From the NCBI GenBank assembly GCA_003499325.1, contig DNIP01000128.1, forward strand, positions 1-13,743: a stretch of 13,743 nt of DNA, written 5' to 3'. Under the pieces are notes generated by a model. That model worked only from the letters and a program-made list of their open reading frames with translations. It was not told where the DNA came from and made no database searches. Both the position numbers and the translations under genes were made by a program. Below, piece by piece: positions 1 to 5,072 of this stretch (its first letter is position 1; each line of letters begins with the position of its first letter). This stretch comes from Oscillospiraceae bacterium (GTDB taxonomy: Bacteria > Bacillota > Clostridia > Oscillospirales > Acutalibacteraceae).

Positions 1-620
1 CCCTGTTCGACCGCGTCGGGATCGGTACCGCTGTACAATGCCGCTACGGTCTTTGCCTTGGGCATCAGCGTTTTGATCAGGTCAATCTGCTCAAAGCAGG
101 GGGTGTAGCTCGACACGCCGGTGACGTTGCCGCCGGGCGCCTCATTACTCTCCACCAAACCGATGACGTCGGGGCTGTTGACCGCCGCGAATACGACGGG
201 CTTATCCTTGGTCAGCTCAGCCGCGGTCTCGGACGCGAAACGTCCGATGGTATACAGCAGATCGCAGCCGCCGTCGAGCAGCTCTTGGATCTTGGTGCGG
301 CACAGCTCCTCGTTATCCTCCACGACATAGGTGACCTCTATGTTACCGAGCAGATTGCGCTCATCCAGCTCGAGCATAAAGCCGCTGTAGCAGTCCTTGC
401 TGGCGCTGCCCAGACCCGTCTGGACGATACCGACCTTGTAATGCTCGCTGTAGATCGTCTCGGCAACCTGCGCGCCCGATACAGCGGAGTCGTTTGTCGC
501 TTCAATATTATCATTTTCATTCTTGCTCTTGACAGCCATTCTGACAGCAAGGAATGCGACGCCCGCGATCACAACAACCAACAAGATACTCAGTAAAACA
601 ATAGGAATCCGTTTCTTCAT
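1..620 (-). CDS. ABC transporter substrate-binding protein, N-terminal part (runs off left edge)
   Basis: The frame is open from the ATG at 620 to the window edge, giving 206 residues of an incomplete protein. Residues 5-30 form one long hydrophobic segment with no lipobox cysteine, so I read an uncleaved membrane anchor or signal peptide rather than a lipoprotein. After a polar, Asn/Glu-rich spacer the fold begins with HYKVGIVQTGL. Later come ELLDGGCDLLYTIG, KPVVFAAVNSPDVIGLV, GGNVTGVSSY and EQIDLIKTLMPKAKTVAALYS. This series is typical of the TrpX/ABC_sub_bind (PF04392) family, whose members bind a small ligand outside the membrane and pass it to an ABC permease. The start is supported by AGGAGG five bases upstream and a good promoter. 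The transporter partners would lie off the left edge. The substrate cannot be told from this; some family members are linked to tryptophan. The family call is firm, the ligand unknown. Confidence 0.82.
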   Translation of the reverse strand, partial: MKKRIPIVLLSILLVVVIAGVAFLAVRMAVKSKNENDNIEATNDSAVSGAQVAETIYSEHYKVGIVQTGLGSASKDCYSGFMLELDERNLLGNIEVTYVVEDNEELCRTKIQELLDGGCDLLYTIGRFASETAAELTKDKPVVFAAVNSPDVIGLVESNEAPGGNVTGVSSYTPCFEQIDLIKTLMPKAKTVAALYSGTDPDAVEQ

Positions 621-727
621 GGTAGCCTCCTGATACGAATCCTCAGGCAATCGACGCACCTGCGCCCTTTGCCTAAAAAAGACTGTATGACGGATCATTC
701 CGCCGAAGTGAAACTGCTTTCTATTAT
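621..727 (-). other. Structured 5' leader of the substrate-binding protein gene
   Basis: The leader holds a hairpin GGCGGA/TCCGTC with loop ATGA (704-689, one G-U pair), then a run of six T (680-675), then a second hairpin with outer stem AGGCAA/TTGCCT and an inner GCGC/GCGT stem. The ribosome-binding site AGGAGG is at 631-626. The layout resembles an attenuator, but the T run is eight bases from the first stem and I see no known riboswitch or T-box motif. Confidence 0.3.
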
Positions 728-733
728 CTGCTA

Positions 734-762
734 ATTATACCTTATTATCGGATAAAAGTCAA
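734..762 (-). promoter_or_regulatory. Sigma-A promoter of the substrate-binding protein gene
   Basis: On the minus strand TTGACT (762-757) is followed after exactly 17 bases by TATAAT (739-734), nearly a consensus pair. Transcription would start near 727, leaving a leader of about 107 bases before the ATG at 620. Confidence 0.85.
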
Positions 763-791
763 ATTGAGGGGATTATAATTCTAAATAAGAA

Positions 792-1901
792 TTATTTGTA
801 ATACTGATACACCTGACACTTCAAGGTGCCGTTATAGAGCTTGCGGCGCTTGTCGGCTGCTCTGCCGAAGATGCGCTCAAAATGCTCATCGGGAGATATG
901 ACGGTATAGGAATGGAACGGCTTTTGTGTGAACTTCTCCCCCATCACCCGATACAGCTCGCGTGCCTGCTCGATATCGAGCAAGCGCTCGCCGTAGGGCG
1001 GGTTGGTGATCACGCTCACGCGCTCAAGGCTGTCGGTGTAATCACGGAAATCACGTTTCTCAAAGCGGATCCTTTCACTGACACGTGCAAGCTGAGCGTT
1101 ATGGCGCGCCAGCTCCAGAGAAGCGTCGTCGATATCATAGCCGTAGCCCATGAACGCCGCGTCACCGCGCTCTTCGTCACGGGCACGCTGCCGCTCTCTC
1201 TCGATGACAGTAGGGTCGATCTGCGACCAATCTTCAAAGGCGAAGGAACGATCGATGCCCGGCATGATATTCAGTGCCTTGCGGGCGGCTTCGATCACGA
1301 TCGTACCGCTGCCGCAGAACGGATCGACCACGGTGTGATCCTTGCGCACGCGGGCGAGCTCGACCATCGCGGCGGCGAGGGTCTCCTTCATCGGTGCGTC
1401 ATTGGACAGGGCACGATAGCCGCGCTTGTTCAGCGCCGCGCCCGTGGTGTCCAGATAAACGCTGACGCGATCCTTGAAGATGCGGAACTGGATCTGATGC
1501 ACGCCGCCGTCCTCCTCGAACCACGAGGTATGGTAGCGCTCCCTGAGCTTTTCGACGACCGCCTTTTTGATGATCTTCTGGCAGGCGGGGATGGAGTTGA
1601 GCTGCGAGCTCAGGCTGCTTCCCTTGACGGGGAACGCGTCATGCTCGCCGATATAGGCGCTCCAATCTGCGGCTTTGACGCCCTCAAAGAGGGTATCAAA
1701 ATCCCGCGCATCAAACTCCGCCATCAGGATGAACACCCTTGCGCACAGGCTCGAACAGAGATTGGCGCGCACCAGAATGCTCTCATCGCCCGAGAACAGC
1801 ACCTTGCCGTTCTCGGCACGGACGTCGGGTATTCCTTTGAATTTCAGATCGTTGGCGGCAAGCCCCTCCAGCCCCAGCAGGCAGGGCGCGACAAACTGCA
1901 T
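792..1901 (-). CDS. THUMP-domain class I SAM-dependent RNA methyltransferase (RlmL/YpsC-like)
   Basis: A 369-residue protein that probably methylates a guanine N2 in 23S rRNA using S-adenosylmethionine, judged from its family. Residues 1-60 carry the ferredoxin-like start (MQFVAPCLLGLEGLAANDL), followed by a THUMP RNA-binding region to about 150. The Rossmann methyltransferase core has motif I at D193-PFCGSGT, an acidic residue region GYDIDDASLELAR, and the catalytic motif NPPYGERL at about 300. The protein ends QVYQYYK. The start at 1901 is chosen over an in-frame ATG at 1955 because AGGAGGTGATC stands just before it, and because the 1955 start would lie inside the -35 box. It appears to be a single-gene unit. 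The enzyme family is clear; which rRNA position it modifies is inferred. Confidence 0.9.
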   Translation of the reverse strand: MQFVAPCLLGLEGLAANDLKFKGIPDVRAENGKVLFSGDESILVRANLCSSLCARVFILMAEFDARDFDTLFEGVKAADWSAYIGEHDAFPVKGSSLSSQLNSIPACQKIIKKAVVEKLRERYHTSWFEEDGGVHQIQFRIFKDRVSVYLDTTGAALNKRGYRALSNDAPMKETLAAAMVELARVRKDHTVVDPFCGSGTIVIEAARKALNIMPGIDRSFAFEDWSQIDPTVIERERQRARDEERGDAAFMGYGYDIDDASLELARHNAQLARVSERIRFEKRDFRDYTDSLERVSVITNPPYGERLLDIEQARELYRVMGEKFTQKPFHSYTVISPDEHFERIFGRAADKRRKLYNGTLKCQVYQYYK

Positions 1902-1926
1902 AGGATCACCTCCTGTTATCAAATCC

Positions 1927-1955
1927 ATTATAACACAGAAAATGCTGTTCGGCAA
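1927..1955 (-). promoter_or_regulatory. Sigma-A promoter of the rRNA methyltransferase gene
   Basis: TTGCCG (1955-1950), 17 bases, TATAAT (1932-1927) on the minus strand. The predicted start near 1920 leaves a leader of about 19 bases holding only the Shine-Dalgarno (1914-1904). This confirms the translation start at 1901. Confidence 0.8.
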
Positions 1956-1966
1956 CGGAGAATCCT

Positions 1967-2124
1967 GTAGGGTACGGCATTTATGACATACCGCTTAATA
2001 TAAATGTCAATCTTCTATCTATGGCATCAATAAAAGAAATGCTCGTCCTACGAAAGATTGATTTGCTCCGCGTTTTCAATTCATTTATCGGATAGGTCTC
2101 GGGAGGAGCAAGCCCCTCCCCTAC
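1967..2124. repeat. Possible small repeat/MITE-like element
   Basis: The segment is bounded by a 6-bp inverted pair, GTAGGG (1967-1972) and CCCTAC (2119-2124). Inside are an inverted pair CAATCTT (2008-2014)/AAGATTG (2054-2060), a second CCTACGA copy at 2047-2053 matching 2120-2126, and a hairpin GGGAGG/CCTCCC (2101-2120). No target duplication is evident. GTAGGG-bounded palindromic elements are, in my recollection, common in Ruminococcaceae genomes, but copy number cannot be judged here. Confidence 0.35.
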
Positions 2125-2169
2125 GATTAACGTTGCAGTGAATTTGCAGGACACAATGAGGCAACAGTT

Positions 2170-2207
2170 GTACATAACGAAAGCGGACAGCAGAAACGCT
2201 GTCCGCT
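2170..2207 (-). terminator. Likely terminator after hpf
   Basis: A perfect 10-bp stem AGCGGACAGC/GCTGTCCGCT with a 6-base loop (2207-2182) is followed on the minus strand by the moderately T-rich TTCGTTATGT. It lies about 95 bases beyond the hpf stop. The T tract is imperfect, so efficiency is uncertain. Confidence 0.55.
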
Positions 2208-2266
2208 CGTTGAAGGGAAGAACAACGGTGCTTCTTCCCTATGCTTCAATCAATCAGGAATGCCCC

Positions 2267-2284
2267 GCTGTGAAAAATCACAGC
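2267..2284. other. Short perfect hairpin just after hpf
   Basis: GCTGTGA-AAAA-TCACAGC is a perfect 7-bp stem with a 4-base loop, 17 bases past the hpf stop codon. Neither side has a T tract next to the stem, so it is not a convincing terminator. It could protect the 3' end of the mRNA. Confidence 0.4.
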
Positions 2285-2300
2285 ACTGCAATGACGCGGA

Positions 2301-2837
2301 TTATTCGCCGACGGTGGGAACCAACAGGCCGTACTTGCCGTCATCACGCAGATAGACGACGTTGACCTCGTTTGTCTCCGCATTGGTGAACACATAGAAC
2401 TTGTGTCCGACCATGTTCATCTGCAGGATCGCCTCGTCCACCGAAATCGGCTTGACGGGGATCTCCTTTGTGCGGACGATGGTGTACTCCTCCTCTTCGA
2501 CCTCGGGCTCCTGTTCGGGAGCGACAAGCTCCTCGAGCGAGCCTTGTCTGAGGCGTTTCTCCAGCTTCGACTTATTCTTTCTCAGCTGACGGCCGAGTAC
2601 GTCGACACACTTATCTACAGCGTCATTCATCTCAGGCATTGTCTTCTCAGCTCTGTAAACCATCGACCTGTCACGGATCGTGATCTCAACGGTCTGAGAG
2701 TTCTTGTCGACGGTGACGACTACAAACGCCTGAGCCTCATCGGAGAAGATCTTGTCGAATTTTGCGAGCTTCTTCTCGACTCTCTGTTTGAAGTTGTCCC
2801 TAAGATTACACTTGCGTTCGGTGTAGGTAATCTTCAT
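2301..2837 (-). CDS. hpf: Ribosome hibernation-promoting factor, long form
   Basis: A 178-residue protein that binds the 30S decoding region and, in its long form, joins 70S ribosomes into inactive 100S dimers in slow or stationary growth. Residues 1-100 are the S30AE/RaiA domain (MKITYTERKCNLRDNFKQRV, with FVVVTVDKNSQTVEITI and the amphipathic helix AVDKCVDVLGRQLRKNKSKL). An acidic linker follows (EQEPEVEEEEYTIVRTK), then the C-terminal dimerisation domain with the family motif DEAILQMNMVGHKFYVFTNAETNE and NVVYLRDDGKYGLL. The start is 2837, because GGGAGG stands seven bases before it; an in-frame ATG at 2912 would extend into yabR. Only 22 bases separate it from yabR and no promoter is visible between, so it is probably cotranscribed with divIC and yabR. 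Confidence 0.95.
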   Translation of the reverse strand: MKITYTERKCNLRDNFKQRVEKKLAKFDKIFSDEAQAFVVVTVDKNSQTVEITIRDRSMVYRAEKTMPEMNDAVDKCVDVLGRQLRKNKSKLEKRLRQGSLEELVAPEQEPEVEEEEYTIVRTKEIPVKPISVDEAILQMNMVGHKFYVFTNAETNEVNVVYLRDDGKYGLLVPTVGE

Positions 2838-2859
2838 AATAATGCCTCCCAGCAATAAT

Positions 2860-3348
2860 TTATTTACGACCGCCGCCGTTCCCGCGTCGGGAATAGCCGC
2901 GGCTCTCGCCACGTTTCAGGTCGGACATCTTATCCTCGGAGGTGCGCTTGAACTTGCTCATCATGTCCTCAAAGGATCCGCCCGACGAGGAGCTCTGCCA
3001 CTCAAAGTCGCCCGGAGAGGTGACCGGAGGTGCCGGCTCATATTTTTTCCTCGGTTTTTGGGGTTCACGCGTACGCGGCTTGCGGTTAGCCGCGGGCTTT
3101 TTGTTCGCGTCTGTTTTTTCAAGCTGTTTCATCGACAGCGCGATCTTTCCGTCATCGGCGACAGAGATCACCTTGACCGTCACAGCCTGTCCGATCTTGA
3201 GGACGGATTTGATGTCCTCGATATAGGAGCGGGATATCTCAGAGATATGGATCATCCCGCGGGAACCATCCTCGGTCTCCACAAACGCGCCGAAGTTGGT
3301 GATGCCTGTTATCTTACCGTTTACGATTTCGCCTACACTCAATGCCAT
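2860..3348 (-). CDS. yabR: S1-domain RNA-binding protein, YabR-like
   Basis: A 162-residue protein. Residues 1-72 are a complete S1 OB-fold (VGEIVNGKITGITNFGAFVE, GMIHISEIS, IKSVLKIGQAVTVKVISVADDGKIALSMK), which binds RNA. The remaining 90 residues are basic and low in complexity (Pro/Lys/Arg, then SSSSGG, then an RGG-like tail), with a conserved clostridial-looking patch FEDMMSKFKRTSEDKMSDLKR. Single-S1 proteins of this type sit directly after divIC in B. subtilis (yabR), as here. Their exact target is not established. The ribosome-binding site GAGGGG is 11 bases upstream, rather far but usable. The gene lies 69 bases after divIC and 22 before hpf, with no terminator in either gap. Confidence 0.92.
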   Translation of the reverse strand: MALSVGEIVNGKITGITNFGAFVETEDGSRGMIHISEISRSYIEDIKSVLKIGQAVTVKVISVADDGKIALSMKQLEKTDANKKPAANRKPRTREPQKPRKKYEPAPPVTSPGDFEWQSSSSGGSFEDMMSKFKRTSEDKMSDLKRGESRGYSRRGNGGGRK

Positions 3349-3417
3349 TCAGATGTTTTCCCCTCAAATTATTTGCTGTTGCCAAGCCCCTCAGACCCGA
3401 CAACGATATTGTAAAGT

Positions 3418-3798
3418 TCAGTCGCCGGCTACGTTGACGAACACCCGCTCGCCCTCTTTGATATAGTCCAGATCGTCACGCGCGATCTGTTCCGCCAGTG
3501 AGGAAAAGTCGGAGTCGGAACCGGTGGAATTATACAGCTTTTGGATATCCTCGTTTTTGATCTCCTGTACCGTGATCTGCTCCTTTAATTCATTCAGCTC
3601 CGCTCTGCGTTCGCGGATCTGGGATTGGATGCCGATGATGGATACCATGGAATAAATCAAAAACGCTACCGCAACCAAGGCGATCACGACGATCACAGGG
3701 CGGGAGAGCAATCTTCTACCCTCGCTCTGCGGCTTTTCTTCGCTGTCGCGTTTTCGCTTTGACGCGGTATGCGGTTTTTTGGTTTCTTTTTTGCTCAT
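3418..3798 (-). CDS. divIC: Cell-division septum protein DivIC/FtsB family
   Basis: A 126-residue single-pass membrane protein of the divisome; it pairs with FtsL and helps activate septal peptidoglycan synthesis. A basic, polar cytoplasmic tail (residues 1-33) is followed by one transmembrane helix (about 35-55, VIVVIALVAVAFLIYSMVSI). Next comes a coiled coil (about 56-85, QSQIRERRAELNELKEQITVQEIKNEDI) and a short conserved end (DDLDYIKEGERVFVNV). The start at 3798 is preferred because AAGGA stands eight bases before it; an in-frame ATG at 3849 would add 17 residues and has no better site. The first 83 bases overlap the end of yabQ in another frame. Its position between yabQ and yabR matches B. 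subtilis exactly. It has its own sigma-A promoter within yabQ. Confidence 0.92.
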   Translation of the reverse strand: MSKKETKKPHTASKRKRDSEEKPQSEGRRLLSRPVIVVIALVAVAFLIYSMVSIIGIQSQIRERRAELNELKEQITVQEIKNEDIQKLYNSTGSDSDFSSLAEQIARDDLDYIKEGERVFVNVAGD

Positions 3799-4303
3799 GA
3801 TGTTTATCCTTGTGAATGCGCCGATTTTGTCGTTTGACCTTTTCGGCACGGTGTTTTTGTTTTCTCTTTACTACAAAACGATGCAACTTATCTATTATTA
3901 CATCTACATTATACAACACAAAGGCCAGTGACTTCAATAGGTAATTGAAAAAAATTTGTAAAATTTTTCGTATTTTTTGTACAAAACTACGTATCTTCTT
4001 CGCAAAAAAAGCGTACACCTTACCCATAACGCTGCCCAATGTGATCCGATATGCCAAGAATCCGACCGCTTCACCGAACAGGATGAACACCCGTACATCT
4101 CCCTTGTTGAACGGCAAGGAGAACAGCGAGGTGATCACGCCGCACACCGCGAAGAACAGGATATCGGAAATCAGCACATGGATTTTTCCCGCGCGCAGTA
4201 CCATGCGCACAGCACGGATCAGGTCATACAGCACACCGAGCGCTACGCCTAATACCAGCGACCAGAGGAAGTAGGCGGTCTGGGCAGAAAGCGATATCCC
4301 CAT
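3716..4303 (-). CDS. yabQ: Spore cortex biosynthesis protein YabQ
   Basis: A 195-residue membrane protein needed for spore cortex formation in B. subtilis, made in the mother cell. The N-terminal half has three or more hydrophobic helices: about 7-28 (AYFLWSLVLGVALGVLYDLI), 43-62 (LISDILFFAVCGVITSLFSL) and 70-92 (VRVFILFGEAVGFLAYRITL). The motif GVLYDLIRAVRMVLR is typical of the family. The C-terminal half is very basic (Lys/Arg/His-rich from about residue 145). The last 28 codons overlap divIC in another frame. Its ATG shares a base with the yabP stop (TGATG), with no strong separate ribosome-binding site, so translation is probably coupled to yabP. Confidence 0.93.
   Translation of the reverse strand: MGISLSAQTAYFLWSLVLGVALGVLYDLIRAVRMVLRAGKIHVLISDILFFAVCGVITSLFSLPFNKGDVRVFILFGEAVGFLAYRITLGSVMGKVYAFFAKKIRSFVQKIRKILQIFFNYLLKSLAFVLYNVDVIIDKLHRFVVKRKQKHRAEKVKRQNRRIHKDKHHEQKRNQKTAYRVKAKTRQRRKAAERG
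3908..3937 (-). promoter_or_regulatory. Internal sigma-A promoter for divIC-yabR-hpf
   Basis: Within the yabQ coding region, TTGAAG (3937-3932), 18 bases, TATAAT (3913-3908) on the minus strand. Start would be near 3901, about 100 bases before divIC. It would let the division and hibernation genes run in growing cells independently of the sporulation genes upstream. Confidence 0.72.
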
Positions 4304-4572
4304 CAGCGGAACAATCGTGAGCGCAGTGAGCCCGTGGACGCGCCCAGGTATTGCAGCGAGGTGATCTGACCGTCGATCACCACGTCGCCGCTCTCTAAGC
4401 TCAGCTTGCTAATGTGCAATCCCGCGCCCTTGACGACTAAGGTCGCGTCGCTTAGTTTGACATTGATGGTCTGTTCATCAAAGCCCGACACATCCTCCAC
4501 CCCGCTGAGCGTGAGCAGCTTGCGGTTATCCAGCGTCAGGATATGCGGCTTTTTCATCATAGCTTCAGGCAT
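4303..4572 (-). CDS. yabP: Sporulation protein YabP
   Basis: An 89-residue protein of the YabP/YqfC family, a small beta-rich cytosolic protein made in the mother cell during sporulation. The pattern is typical: HILTLDNRKLLTLSGVEDVSGFDEQ, then VKLSDATLVVKGAGLHISKLSLESGDVVIDGQITSLQY. The start at 4572 has GGGGGA seven bases upstream; that site lies in the 3' arm of a long hairpin (4579-4616). The stop overlaps the yabQ start. It is preceded by a sigma-E-like promoter, in keeping with B. subtilis, where yabP-yabQ belong to the sigma-E regulon. Confidence 0.93.
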   Translation of the reverse strand: MPEAMMKKPHILTLDNRKLLTLSGVEDVSGFDEQTINVKLSDATLVVKGAGLHISKLSLESGDVVIDGQITSLQYLGASTGSLRSRLFR

Positions 4573-4578
4573 AAAGAA

Positions 4579-4616
4579 TCCCCCATATAATCAACTCATT
4601 TGATTATATGAGGGGA
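4579..4616. promoter_or_regulatory. Long hairpin covering the yabP ribosome-binding site
   Basis: An 11-bp perfect stem CATATAATCAA (4584-4594)/TTGATTATATG (4600-4610) with loop CTCAT is extended past a single bulged base (4611) by CCCC/GGGG and one more pair. On the minus strand the 3' arm is the yabP Shine-Dalgarno. On the plus strand the stem is followed by GTTTTTC, a terminator shape, but no plus-strand gene exists to be terminated. Confidence 0.7.
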
Positions 4617-4631
4617 GTTTTTCGATTATTC
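4603..4631 (-). promoter_or_regulatory. Candidate sigma-E (mother-cell) promoter for yabP-yabQ
   Basis: On the minus strand GAATAAT (4631-4625) is followed after 14 bases by CATATAAT (4610-4603). This fits the sigma-E pattern (roughly KMATAWW, about 14 bases, CATACAMT) with one mismatch in the -10. The position fits the known sigma-E control of yabP-yabQ in B. subtilis. Transcription would start near 4597, inside the hairpin loop. Confidence 0.6.
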
Positions 4632-4700
4632 CATAGCCAAAACGCGCATCGTGCTCAACACGTTTTCCGCGTTCTTATTTCTTCCGTCTTAGTTCTTCAT

Positions 4701-4940
4701 TCATAAAGGTGTATACATCGAGCTGACATCCTCTTTTCGGATGGTCTCGACGACCTTGTCCACGCGGAATTTGACGGAGCGGGATTCAAAATTCAGCTCC
4801 ACCACGTCGCCGACCTTGACGTCATAGGACGCGCGCGCAACCTTGCCGTTGACGACCGCCTTGCCCGCGTCGCAGACCTCGTTCGCAACGGTGCGGCGCT
4901 TGATGATGCGGGAAACCTTCAGGTATTTATCTAATCTCAT
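4701..4940 (-). CDS. yabO: S4-domain RNA-binding protein (YabO/RqcP, Hsp15 family)
   Basis: A 79-residue protein made almost entirely of one S4 RNA-binding domain: MRLDKYLKVSRIIKRRTVANEVCDAGKAVVNG, then the second strand pair VKVGDVVELNFESRSVKFRV. In Firmicutes this protein (YabO, renamed RqcP) binds stalled 50S-peptidyl-tRNA complexes and supports C-terminal alanine tailing with RqcH. The start is set at the ATG at 4940 because GGAGG ends five bases before it. The adjacent ATG at 4943 is too close to that site, and TTG at 4952 contains part of it. It opens the cluster, 128 bases before yabP, with its own sigma-A promoter. RqcH is not in the window. Confidence 0.93.
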   Translation of the reverse strand: MRLDKYLKVSRIIKRRTVANEVCDAGKAVVNGKVARASYDVKVGDVVELNFESRSVKFRVDKVVETIRKEDVSSMYTPL

Positions 4941-4967
4941 CATGACCTCCAAGAATTTGTTGACCCT

Positions 4968-4996
4968 ATTATACCCTCTTTATGCAGACTCGTCAA
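4968..4996 (-). promoter_or_regulatory. Sigma-A promoter of yabO
   Basis: TTGACG (4996-4991), 17 bases, TATAAT (4973-4968) on the minus strand. The predicted start near 4961 gives a leader of about 20 bases. The -35 begins only five bases after the T tract of the preceding terminator. Confidence 0.85.
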
Positions 4997-5000
4997 CCGC

Positions 5001-5033
5001 AAAAAGCAGGGACAAGCCGAAGCCTGCCCCTGC
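5001..5033 (-). terminator. Rho-independent terminator of the giant dockerin gene
   Basis: On the minus strand a 12-bp stem GCAGGGGCAGGC/GCTTGTCCCTGC (two G-U pairs) is capped by the stable tetraloop TTCG and followed by TTTTT (5005-5001). It lies 40 bases after the stop at 5073. Confidence 0.93.
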
Positions 5034-5072
5034 ATTAGGTTATCGGTTATTTCGTTTTATGATCAGTATCGA

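Larger units (their letters stand above)
1956..2300. other. Intergenic stretch between hpf and the methyltransferase gene
   Basis: I see no credible gene here. It holds two hairpins near hpf (2182-2207 and 2267-2284) and a repeat-like segment (1967-2124). Short open frames in this stretch have no ribosome-binding site and no recognisable product. Confidence 0.7.

Noticed and set aside
775..795. Perfect AT-only inverted repeat ATAATTCT-AAATA-AGAATTAT over the methyltransferase stop codon
   Set aside because: The stem has almost no GC pairs and no T tract, so it is too weak for a terminator; it may be chance in an AT-rich gap.
882..1970. Plus-strand open frame (362 codons) opposite the methyltransferase gene
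   Set aside because: The minus-strand gene has clear family motifs, a promoter and a ribosome-binding site; this frame has no recognisable domain.
3370..3420. After the divIC stop, another frame reads ELYNIVVGSEGLGNSK to a stop, suggesting a frameshifted extension
   Set aside because: The annotated end ERVFVNVAGD is a normal DivIC terminus, and no slippery heptamer is seen before the stop.
4579..4625. Plus-strand terminator (stem followed by GTTTTTC)
   Set aside because: No plus-strand gene or transcript source lies upstream; the sequence is better explained as the yabP promoter and leader hairpin.
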